From positions 1-13,711 of the forward strand of contig DATFJC010000018.1 of NCBI GenBank assembly GCA_035269445.1: DNA of 13,711 bases, in the 5' to 3' direction. The notes under the pieces are model-generated. The model had not been told where the DNA came from, made no database searches, and saw only the letters and a program-made list of their open reading frames with translations. The stretch comes from DATFJC01 sp035269445. Lineage in GTDB: Bacteria > Patescibacteriota > Patescibacteriia > UBA2591 > UBA6264. The position numbers and the translations under genes were made by a program. Positions 1-7,004 of the stretch are shown here, one piece after another (the first letter of the stretch is position 1; every line of letters begins with the position of its first letter).

Positions 1-2391
1 AATTGGTATAACCAAAAGGCTTCCCCTTAATACGCTTGAACCTCTTTGGTCCCATAAAGAAATTTGCTGAGAAATTTTAGTATCTTGATTAATCCTTCCC
101 ATTATTTGGTCTGGACCATAAATTAATTTTTGTTTAGGAAATCTGTAAACTATTAAATTACCATAGTCTTCCCCATCATTTCTAGCTACCATCCAAGCAG
201 CTAAATTATCTTTTTCTTTTGGTGTAAAAGGGATCATTAAAATAAATTCTTCTTGGTTTTCGCCAGGAAGCTTCATAATAATATGGCGCATCATAGGATC
301 TATCCTTTTTCCAGTAAAGTTAGTAGGAATTTCCCACTGGTCTTCCCTATTATAAAATATTTTAGGATCTTTCATGTGAAACTTAGCATAAAGATCAGTT
401 TGATATTTAAAAATATCTTCTGGATATCTTATGTGAGCCCTTATATCATCTGGCATTTTATCAAATGATAAAAAGGTATTATCAAATATTTTAGAATAGG
501 TTTTAATTAAAGGATCATTTTCATCAGAAACATAAAATTTCATTTGTCCATTATAAGCATCTAAAACTATTTTAACGGAATTGCGAATATAATTAATTTG
601 AGGAATAAGTTCACTATATCTTGAGGCGTGCATATCAACCATTCTTTGAGAATAAGGAAAATTGGGGCTTGTTGTATATCCATCAAGCATCCATTTTAAA
701 TGGCCATCTTTATTAATTACCACATAAGGATCTTTATCAAATCTTAAAAACGGTAACACCTTTTTTACCCTTGCTTTAATATCTCTGTAAAACATAATCC
801 GAGAGTCATCATTTATATCATTAGATAAAAATAATTTTGCAGATTGAAATCTTAAAGCAAACATAATTTTTTTAAGAGAGCTGCCTATTTCTACCCCTCC
901 AGTTCCCTGATAATTAGTAAATACATTTTCATTGCCCTTTGGGTAATCAAATTCCTTTGTTCCGGTTTTAGTTACAACCCAATCAATTAAAGATTCACCA
1001 TAATATATCTCAGGACGATTAATTTTAAAGCGTTCAAACTGAGATTGAGGAGGAAGGTCTTTAAGAAAAAGATTGGGCAATCCTTCAGGAGTAGTTTCGT
1101 TTACAGGGGCCAGTGTTAACCCAAAGCCATGAGTAAAGGTTAGTCTTTTATTAATAAAGCTTTGTTGGGGCAATTTTGTAGAATCAAGTTCTCTAGTTGA
1201 TAAAAGAACCTGCCTATAATCTTTGCCTAAGTGATAGCGGTCATTATCTATCTTATCAAAATCATAATAAGTCCTTATAGCTTGCAATTGAGTAAAAGTA
1301 TCTAATAATGGGTCTCTATCCCAAATTCTAATATTTTTAATTGTAGCAGAATTTTCATTAATATCTTCAATGGTCAAATCGCTTTCTTTATCTAATCTTT
1401 CTTCTTTAATCCTATCTAAGTCATAGGCTGACCTGGTCATTGTAATGTGGTTTTGGATATAAGGAGTTTCTTTTTTAAGCTCATTTGGCTCTACAACTAA
1501 TTTTTGTAAAATAGTTGGATATATCCAGACCCCAACAACCAAAACTAGGCCATAGGTAATTAAACCAAGTTTTAATAATTTATAATTAGCCTTCCAAATA
1601 TTTATTAAAGAGATTAAAGCCAGGGCTAAGGCTATAACTAATAAAACCTTTAACATGGGCAAAGCTCCATGGATAATACTGTAATTTGCCCCTAGTAAAA
1701 GTTCTGTTTGGTTTAAAAGTAAACCTGGAATTTTGATAAAATATAAATTTAAGGCAACTAAAGCAAAAAATAAAAATAAAAGAACTGATATATGAGTTTT
1801 AACCCTTTTACTAAATTTGCTTGAGAAAAAAGCTTTTAATGTTAAAAGTCCGTTTTTAATATAAATTAAACCAGTAGCTATAATAGTTGAAATAACTAAG
1901 AAAAATCCTATTCCCAATAAGAATTGGATAAAAGGCATTTCAAAAATATAAAAAGATACATCTTTGCCTAAAATTGGATCTACCTTAGAAAAAGGAGTAG
2001 CATTTAAATATTTTAAAACAGTTTGCCAACTATTAGAGGCAACTATTGCTACAATAAAAGAAATAATTAAAGAAATAATTAAGGATATTTTATTGCCAAT
2101 CTTTTTAAATGATAATAATTTTTTAACTGTATCCTTACCAATAACCTGTGGCTCTTTTTTAGATATTTTAGCGGCAATTAAGCTATTGCCATATAAAAAT
2201 AAAAAGAACAATAATCCCACTAAAGAACCTAAAATTATTTTAGTAGAAATAATTGTTTTAAAAATATTAGCGTAGTCAATGCTTTGGAACCAATACCAGT
2301 CCGTTAAAATATGAATAATGCTGGTACCAAAAAATAGGGCAAAAATAATTAGTCCCAATAATATAGTGCCTGTTAAAGATTTCTTTTTCAT
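1..2391 (-). CDS. UPF0182 (COG1615) family large membrane protein, C-terminus cut by window edge
   Basis: An uninterrupted minus-strand frame of 797 codons starts at ATG 2391-2389 and runs off the left edge. The N-terminal third has seven hydrophobic segments (about residues 8-30, 45-73, 102-119, 154-178, 200-219, 246-266 and 274-294). A long soluble, presumably extracytoplasmic part follows. It carries blocks I recognise from UPF0182: IWDRDPLLDTFTQLQAIRTYY (~356-376), LTFTHGFGLTLAPVNE (~417-432), NRPEIYYGE (~458-466), NYQGTGGVEIGSSL (~493-506) and MLDGYTTSPNFPYS (~568-581). Family members are usually about 900-1000 aa, so roughly 100 or more residues probably lie outside the window. No biochemical function is established for the family. 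A promoter lies just upstream, so it appears to be transcribed separately from murI. No clear Shine-Dalgarno sequence precedes the ATG. Family assignment is confident; function is unknown. Confidence 0.9.
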   Translation of the reverse strand, partial: MKKKSLTGTILLGLIIFALFFGTSIIHILTDWYWFQSIDYANIFKTIISTKIILGSLVGLLFFLFLYGNSLIAAKISKKEPQVIGKDTVKKLLSFKKIGNKISLIISLIISFIVAIVASNSWQTVLKYLNATPFSKVDPILGKDVSFYIFEMPFIQFLLGIGFFLVISTIIATGLIYIKNGLLTLKAFFSSKFSKRVKTHISVLLFLFFALVALNLYFIKIPGLLLNQTELLLGANYSIIHGALPMLKVLLVIALALALISLINIWKANYKLLKLGLITYGLVLVVGVWIYPTILQKLVVEPNELKKETPYIQNHITMTRSAYDLDRIKEERLDKESDLTIEDINENSATIKNIRIWDRDPLLDTFTQLQAIRTYYDFDKIDNDRYHLGKDYRQVLLSTRELDSTKLPQQSFINKRLTFTHGFGLTLAPVNETTPEGLPNLFLKDLPPQSQFERFKINRPEIYYGESLIDWVVTKTGTKEFDYPKGNENVFTNYQGTGGVEIGSSLKKIMFALRFQSAKLFLSNDINDDSRIMFYRDIKARVKKVLPFLRFDKDPYVVINKDGHLKWMLDGYTTSPNFPYSQRMVDMHASRYSELIPQINYIRNSVKIVLDAYNGQMKFYVSDENDPLIKTYSKIFDNTFLSFDKMPDDIRAHIRYPEDIFKYQTDLYAKFHMKDPKIFYNREDQWEIPTNFTGKRIDPMMRHIIMKLPGENQEEFILMIPFTPKEKDNLAAWMVARNDGEDYGNLIVYRFPKQKLIYGPDQIMGRINQDTKISQQISLWDQRGSSVLRGSLLVIPI

Positions 2392-2421
2392 ATAATTTAA
2401 AATTAGTTTTTTATAATTGTT

Positions 2422-2449
2422 ATTATAACAAATGGGTTACTTTTAGCAA
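2422..2449 (-). promoter_or_regulatory. sigma70-type promoter for the UPF0182 gene
   Basis: On the minus strand, TTGCTA (2449-2444) is followed after 16 nt by TATAAT (2427-2422). A TG one base upstream of the -10 (2430-2429) makes it an extended -10. The predicted start of transcription near 2415 gives a leader of about 25 nt before the ATG at 2391. It lies in the 87-bp gap after murI. This is pattern evidence only. Confidence 0.6.
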
Positions 2450-2452
2450 TTT

Positions 2453-2477
2453 AAAAATAAAATATTATAAAATATTT
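2453..2477 (-). terminator. possible weak terminator after murI
   Basis: Directly after the murI stop, the minus strand has a perfect inverted repeat AAATATT-TTAT-AATATTT (2477-2460), followed by TATTTTT. The stem contains only A-U pairs, so it would be a weak intrinsic terminator and could be chance in AT-rich DNA. Its position at the end of the three-gene unit is the main argument for it. Confidence 0.3.
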
Positions 2478-2478
2478 A

Positions 2479-3258
2479 TTATTCAAAAATATGTTGTTTT
2501 AATATAATATCTTTTTGAAGCCATTTGCGAGCTAGGTTCTGAAATTTCTTTGTTTTGTCAGATACCAAAAACTCGTGTTTATTACCTAAAAGTCTAGATT
2601 TAATCTTTTGATTATTATTTAAAAATGTCTTTAATTTAAAAACCGCTTCTTTGCCAGGGTCTATAATATTAATATTATTTTTTAAATTTCTTTTAATTAT
2701 ATTAAATAAAAAACCGTAATGAGTACAAGCTAAAACTAAAGTGTCAAAACTGGATTCAAAATTTAAATATCTTTTAATAATAAGTTCGGTTTCTGGTTTT
2801 TGGATCCAATTCTCTTCTACCAAAGGCACTAAAAGAGGGGCTGATTTGGATAAAACTTTTGCTTTTTTATCCTTTAATGTAATCAATTTAGGGTAGATTT
2901 GGGAGTTAATGGTGGCTCTAGTACCCAAAACAGCAATTTCTTTGGTTTTGGTTACTTTTATTGCTTTTTCAACCCCAGGTAAAACTACCTCAAATATTGG
3001 AATATCAAATTTTTCTTTTAAAAAGTTAGTGGCAATGGCTGAGGCAGTGTTACAGGCTATAATAATGATTTCTGCTCCTTGGTTAATTAAAAATTGCACT
3101 ACTTGAGATGAGTAGCGCTTTATAACTCCTTCTCCTTTGTTTCCATAAGGAGTACGAGCTGTATCCCCAAAATAAATTGTATTTAATTTTGGAATCTCTT
3201 TATATATTTCCCTTAAAACAGTTAAGCCGCCAATACCAGAATCAAAAACTCCAATCAT
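2479..3258 (-). CDS. murI: glutamate racemase
   Basis: 259 aa, the normal size for the family. It interconverts L- and D-glutamate in the cytoplasm and supplies the D-Glu added by MurD to the peptidoglycan stem peptide. Visible motifs are the N-terminal FDSGIGG (residues 5-11), YFGDTARTPYG (29-39), the first catalytic cysteine in ACNTASA (C69, with N70 and T71), and the second in ACTHYG (C178, followed by T179 and H180). These are the two acid/base cysteines of cofactor-independent racemases. The ATG sits at the conserved N-terminal strand, so the start is well supported. It follows the phosphohexomutase gene with only 2 nt between them, so the two are almost certainly co-transcribed. A Mur function here fits the murF/ftsI cluster further right. 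No Shine-Dalgarno is visible; stop is TAA. Confidence 0.95.
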   Translation of the reverse strand: MIGVFDSGIGGLTVLREIYKEIPKLNTIYFGDTARTPYGNKGEGVIKRYSSQVVQFLINQGAEIIIIACNTASAIATNFLKEKFDIPIFEVVLPGVEKAIKVTKTKEIAVLGTRATINSQIYPKLITLKDKKAKVLSKSAPLLVPLVEENWIQKPETELIIKRYLNFESSFDTLVLACTHYGFLFNIIKRNLKNNINIIDPGKEAVFKLKTFLNNNQKIKSRLLGNKHEFLVSDKTKKFQNLARKWLQKDIILKQHIFE

Positions 3259-3260
3259 AA

Positions 3261-4616
3261 TTATTTATTAATTATTCTTTTAATTTCTTGTAATTTATTT
3301 TCTGCTAAAGACTTTTTATTTGCCTCTATCACAAGCCTTAAAAGTGGCTCAGTATTAGAGGGTCTTGCATTAAACCACCAATTATCAAATTCAACTGACA
3401 GTCCATCCAACCAATCCTTTTTACCGTTTTTATAATAATCAGCTAATAATTTAATGGTTTTTTTTCTATTTTTTACCCTAAAATTAGTTTCATTAATCCT
3501 ATAATATCTTTTTAAGGGTTTTATTAATTGGGAAAGAGGAGAATTGTTTTGAGATAAAATTTCTTGCATTATTAAAAGAGTTAAAATACCTGATTCGCCA
3601 AAAAAATTGTCTTTATAGCAAAAATGACCTGAAATTTCTCCTCCTAAAATTGCTTGATATTTTTTAGATATCATTTTCATAAAAGTAGAGCCAGTTCTAT
3701 TTTTAATTGGCTTACCATTGTTTTCTTTAATAACTTCGGGAACAGATCTTGAACAAGTTAGGTTATAAACAATTGATGATCCGGGCTGCTTTTTAAGAAA
3801 ATGTTTTGCAAAAAGAGCTAAAATCATATCAGCCTTAATTAAATTTCCTTTTTCATCTACAAAAACAGTTCTGTCGCCATCTCCGTCAAAAGCTAAACCA
3901 AAGTCAGCCCCTTTTGTTTTTACCTTATTACTAAGGTCAGAAAGATTACCGGGAATAACAGGATTAGGTGAATGATTTGAAAAATTACTATCAATTTCAC
4001 AATAAATACAATCAAGGTTTCCAGGAATTTTGTCTTTTGTAAAATTTATCATTTTAGCAGCCACTCCCCCACTTGCATCTACTATAATATTTTTAGGTTT
4101 TAGTTTATCAATTTTTATTAAAGATAAAATATGTTTTTTATAATCAGGTAAAATATTGTATTTTTTAATATCAGTCTTATTTGAAAAAGACGAGAAATCT
4201 TTTTGACAAATTTTTTCTAATTCAGGTAAACCCCATTGTCCTGATAAAAACTTGGGACCCTTGGTTGCTAATTTAAAGCCATTATAATTTTTAGGATTAT
4301 GGCTTCCGGTTATTATCACCCCGGCAGTTGTTTTTAAAAAATTTAAGGCAAAATATAAAGAATCAGTAGCTGCTAAACCAATGTCTATAATATTAGCCCC
4401 TTGATTTAATACCCCCCTTGCAAAACTATGAAAAAGAGGCAAAGAAGATTCTCTCCCGTCTTGACCTATAACTATAGTAATATTTTTATCTTTATTAAAC
4501 TCTTTTTTAAGAAAAAGAACAAAAGCATTACCTAATTTATAAGCAAATTCTTTATTTAAATGATCAGGATAAATGCCCCTGACATCATAAGCACGAAAAA
4601 TCTTATTTATATTCAT
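3261..4616 (-). CDS. phosphomannomutase/phosphoglucomutase (alpha-D-phosphohexomutase)
   Basis: 451 aa, full length for the bacterial PMM/PGM (AlgC/ManB) group. It moves phosphate between C1 and C6 of mannose or glucose via a phosphoserine, feeding nucleotide-sugar and glycan synthesis. All four signature loops are present in order: the phosphoserine loop TGSHNP (103-108, S105), the Mg-binding DGDGDR (244-249), the sugar-specificity loop GGEISGH (325-331), and the phosphate-binding RPSNTEP (418-424). The GE(I/M)SGH form points to PMM/PGM rather than to phosphoglucosamine mutase GlmM, but exact substrate preference cannot be read from sequence. The N-terminal FRAYDVRGIYP (7-17) is typical of the family and supports the start. 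The gene lies 10 nt after the methyltransferase and 2 nt before murI, in the middle of a three-gene unit. Confidence 0.92.
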   Translation of the reverse strand: MNINKIFRAYDVRGIYPDHLNKEFAYKLGNAFVLFLKKEFNKDKNITIVIGQDGRESSLPLFHSFARGVLNQGANIIDIGLAATDSLYFALNFLKTTAGVIITGSHNPKNYNGFKLATKGPKFLSGQWGLPELEKICQKDFSSFSNKTDIKKYNILPDYKKHILSLIKIDKLKPKNIIVDASGGVAAKMINFTKDKIPGNLDCIYCEIDSNFSNHSPNPVIPGNLSDLSNKVKTKGADFGLAFDGDGDRTVFVDEKGNLIKADMILALFAKHFLKKQPGSSIVYNLTCSRSVPEVIKENNGKPIKNRTGSTFMKMISKKYQAILGGEISGHFCYKDNFFGESGILTLLIMQEILSQNNSPLSQLIKPLKRYYRINETNFRVKNRKKTIKLLADYYKNGKKDWLDGLSVEFDNWWFNARPSNTEPLLRLVIEANKKSLAENKLQEIKRIINK

Positions 4617-4626
4617 ATAAATTTAT

Positions 4627-5322
4627 TTATATTATATTTTTACAAATTAATAAAATATTACCCTTTTTAGTTTTTCGACAATTAATAACCTTAAAGCCAG
4701 TTTTTTTTAATAATTTAACAAACTCAGATTTAGTAAAGCAATGATAATAACGCTTTGTAATCTTATCTTTTGATTTAAAGGGTATATATACATCTTTCCA
4801 ATCTAATCCTTTTGGATGCCAACCAAAAAGCATAGGCCAAATTTTATAACGCAATAAAATGCTAGGACGCCATAAATTCCAAACTGTTATAATTAAATTT
4901 GAGTCTTTTTTTAAAACCCTAGCTATTTCTTTTAAAAATTTTTTTCTTAATTGAAGCCCAGGTATATGATGAAACATTGCAATGGAAAATACAATGTCAA
5001 AACTATTTTCTTTAAAGGGCAAGTTAATAACATTGGCATTAATTAATTTGATATTGTCTTTATCCTGGTATTTCTTTTTTGCTATATTTATAAGATTTTT
5101 TGATATATCAACGCCAGTATAATAAATTTCTTTTTTAAAGGCTTTGATTAATCTCGCATTTCCGCAGCCAAGATCTAAAACCCTATCTCCTGTTTTAACA
5201 TAATTATTTAATGATTTTAATTCTGGCCATAAATATTGTCTTGTATTAGAAAATTTCTTAGCAATATCATCCCAATCTTCTTTGTTTTTTTGAATAATTT
5301 TCTTAGCCCTTTCTTTTTTCAT
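4627..5322 (-). CDS. class I SAM-dependent methyltransferase, Trm9/ALKBH8-like (probable tRNA wobble-uridine methyltransferase)
   Basis: 231 aa. The SAM-binding core is clear: motif I VLDLGCGN (48-55), the ribose-binding acid in GVD (D72), and LPFKENSFDIVFSIAMFHH (101-119). Beyond this it resembles the Trm9/ALKBH8 methyltransferase family along its length. Points of resemblance are DIAKKFSNTRQYLWP near the start (19-33; Trm9 has a similar IA-x-x-F-S-x-T-R-x-x-x-WP), the double histidine 118-119, an ITVW strand (145-148), DVYIPF (177-182) and a late RYYH (191-194). Known family members methylate cm5U34 of tRNA to mcm5U34. Its divergent neighbour is elp3, whose product makes the cm5U substrate in eukaryotes, which supports the assignment. 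It is the first gene of a unit with the phosphohexomutase and murI. The small partner protein Trm112 is not in the window. A generic methyltransferase acting on another substrate cannot be excluded. Confidence 0.72.
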   Translation of the reverse strand: MKKERAKKIIQKNKEDWDDIAKKFSNTRQYLWPELKSLNNYVKTGDRVLDLGCGNARLIKAFKKEIYYTGVDISKNLINIAKKKYQDKDNIKLINANVINLPFKENSFDIVFSIAMFHHIPGLQLRKKFLKEIARVLKKDSNLIITVWNLWRPSILLRYKIWPMLFGWHPKGLDWKDVYIPFKSKDKITKRYYHCFTKSEFVKLLKKTGFKVINCRKTKKGNILLICKNII

Positions 5323-5350
5323 AACTTTTATATAATTAATTACTTTTTTT

Positions 5351-5378
5351 ATTATAATACAACTAGTTAAATTAACAA
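5351..5378 (-). promoter_or_regulatory. sigma70-type promoter of the methyltransferase-PMM-murI unit
   Basis: On the minus strand, TTGTTA (5378-5373), a 16-nt spacer and a perfect TATAAT (5356-5351) predict transcription from about 5344, giving a leader of about 21 nt. The -10 lies in a self-complementary ATTATAAT (5351-5358), so a TATAAT also faces elp3. I see no matching -35 for that direction. Confidence 0.6.
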
Positions 5379-5388
5379 TATTTCTTTA

Positions 5389-5416
5389 TTTAATTATTAA
5401 GATTTGTTAGTATAAA
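5389..5416 (+). promoter_or_regulatory. weak candidate promoter for elp3
   Basis: TATAAA (5411-5416) lies 20 nt before the elp3 ATG. A poor -35 match (TTTAAT, 5389-5394) sits 16 nt upstream of it. The leader would be only about 12 nt. The rest of the divergent 113-bp region (5323-5435) is AT-rich, and I see no further recognisable operator in it. Confidence 0.3.
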
Positions 5417-5435
5417 GATATTAAAAATTATTTTT

Positions 5436-7004
5436 ATGAAAAGAAAAGATTTAATAATTATTACTAAAAAGATATCTAACTCTAAAATTAACTCAAGAGA
5501 AGAGCTAGAAGATCTTAAAAAAAAGTTTTCAAAAGGCGTTGGCAAAGAAATACCTTCAAATATTTCTATTATAGAAAAGTATAAAGAACTAAGAAAAAGC
5601 AATAAAGTAAAAAAGAATAACTTTTTAGAAAAAATAAAAAAAAGACCCATAAGAAGCTTATCTGGTGTTGTAGTTGTTAGTGTCTTAACTAAGCCTTGGG
5701 AATGTCCAGGTAATTGTATATTTTGTCCTAAAGAAACAGATATACCTAAAAGTTATCTTTCAGGTGAGCCAGCAGTAGAAAGAGCTAAAAGATTAAATTT
5801 TGATCCCTACCTTCAAACAAAAAAAAGATTAGAATCTTTAAAAAAACAAGGACACCCAACAGATAAAATTGAGCTTATTGTTATTGGGGGGACCTGGACT
5901 GTTTTAGAAAAAAAATATCGCGAATGGTTTATAAAGCGTTGTTTTGATGGGGTCAATGGAATGGATTCTCTTAACCTTAAAAAAGCTCAAAAAAGAAATG
6001 AAAATGGCCAACAAAGAATTATAGGAATTACCTTAGAAACAAGACCTGATTATATTACAAAAGACTCCATAAAACACATGAGAAAATTAGGCTGTACTAG
6101 GGTTGAGATAGGGGTACAAAGTTTAAGCGATAAAATACTTAAAAAAAATAATAGAGGTCATGGCATAAAAGAAACTATTAAAGCTACAAAGTTGTTAAAA
6201 GATGCTGGTCTTAAAATATGTTACCATCTTATGCCTGGACTTTATGGGTCTAATCCTAAAAAAGACTTAAAATATTTTAAAAAAGTTTTTCAAAATTCAA
6301 AGTTTAGACCAGACATGATCAAAATATACCCTTGTATTGTTTCCAAAGGATCTAAGCTATATAAAATATTTAAAAGGGGCGATTATAAGCCTTACTCAGA
6401 AAAAACTCTTATTAAGCTTTTAATGAAACTTAAATTAAATGTTCCTCCTTATGTTCGGATTAATCGCCTTATAAGAGATGTGCCTGCTTGGCAAATACAA
6501 GGCGGTAGCAAGACCTCAAATTTAAGAGAAGTTGTTCAAAAAAAATTAAAAGAACAAGGTAAATCTTGCCAATGTATAAGATGCAGAGAAATAAAGTCTT
6601 TGGACTTTAAAATAGATGATCTTTTTTTTAATAAAATAAAATATAAAGCCAGTAAAGGAAAAGAATACTTTTTATCTTTTATAAACAAAAATAATAAATT
6701 AGCTGCTTTTTTAAGATTAAGACTGCCTAGCTTTAACTCAATGGCAAAGCTACTGCCAGAATTAAAAAAAACAGCACTTATAAGAGAAGTGCATACATAT
6801 GGTCAACTAGTTTCTATTAAAAGCCATGAAAAAAAAGCAACCCAGCATCAAGGCTTTGGAAAACAATTAATGCTTAAAGCAGAAGAGATTAGTCGAAAAA
6901 GGGGTTTTAAAAAAATAGCTGTTATTTCTGGAATTGGTGTAAGGGGATACTATAAAAAACTAGGTTATTATTTAAAAGGAACTTATATGATAAAAGATTT
7001 ATAG
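5436..7004 (+). CDS. elp3: tRNA uridine-34 carboxymethyl-modifying radical SAM/GNAT enzyme Elp3
   Basis: 522 aa with the complete Elp3 layout. A lysine-rich N-terminus (1-70) probably contacts tRNA. The radical SAM domain has its 4Fe-4S cysteines in CPGNCIFC (C90, C94, C97), followed by Elp3-specific DPYLQTKKRLE (123-133), IVIGGTW (148-154) and ETRPDYI (201-207). A cysteine-rich linker CQCIRC (378-383) matches the family's zinc-binding region. The C-terminal acetyltransferase domain has REVHTYGQLV (450-459), the acetyl-CoA loop QHQGFG (470-475) and AVISGIGVRGYY (495-506). Elp3 attaches a carboxymethyl group derived from acetyl-CoA to U34 of tRNA, giving cm5U. Most bacteria instead use MnmE/MnmG at this base. 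The gene is divergent from a Trm9-like methyltransferase and ends in a TAG whose preceding codons overlap the murF stop. Identity is very secure. Confidence 0.96.
   Translation: MKRKDLIIITKKISNSKINSREELEDLKKKFSKGVGKEIPSNISIIEKYKELRKSNKVKKNNFLEKIKKRPIRSLSGVVVVSVLTKPWECPGNCIFCPKETDIPKSYLSGEPAVERAKRLNFDPYLQTKKRLESLKKQGHPTDKIELIVIGGTWTVLEKKYREWFIKRCFDGVNGMDSLNLKKAQKRNENGQQRIIGITLETRPDYITKDSIKHMRKLGCTRVEIGVQSLSDKILKKNNRGHGIKETIKATKLLKDAGLKICYHLMPGLYGSNPKKDLKYFKKVFQNSKFRPDMIKIYPCIVSKGSKLYKIFKRGDYKPYSEKTLIKLLMKLKLNVPPYVRINRLIRDVPAWQIQGGSKTSNLREVVQKKLKEQGKSCQCIRCREIKSLDFKIDDLFFNKIKYKASKGKEYFLSFINKNNKLAAFLRLRLPSFNSMAKLLPELKKTALIREVHTYGQLVSIKSHEKKATQHQGFGKQLMLKAEEISRKRGFKKIAVISGIGVRGYYKKLGYYLKGTYMIKDL

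Noticed and set aside
253..468. Short plus-strand open frame
   Set aside because: Lies wholly antisense to the UPF0182 gene, whose protein shows conserved family blocks across this stretch; no recognisable product.
1964..2275. 103-codon plus-strand open frame, Ile/Lys-rich
   Set aside because: Antisense to the membrane-segment region of the UPF0182 gene; its composition is explained by AT-rich transmembrane coding on the other strand.
2909..3106. Plus-strand open frame inside murI
   Set aside because: Antisense to a confident racemase gene that includes its catalytic motif; no own start signal or known domain.
5390..5650. Minus-strand hydrophobic open frame over the elp3 start
   Set aside because: Phe/Leu/Ile-rich only because it is the complement of the Lys-rich elp3 N-terminus; it would also sit in the divergent promoter region.
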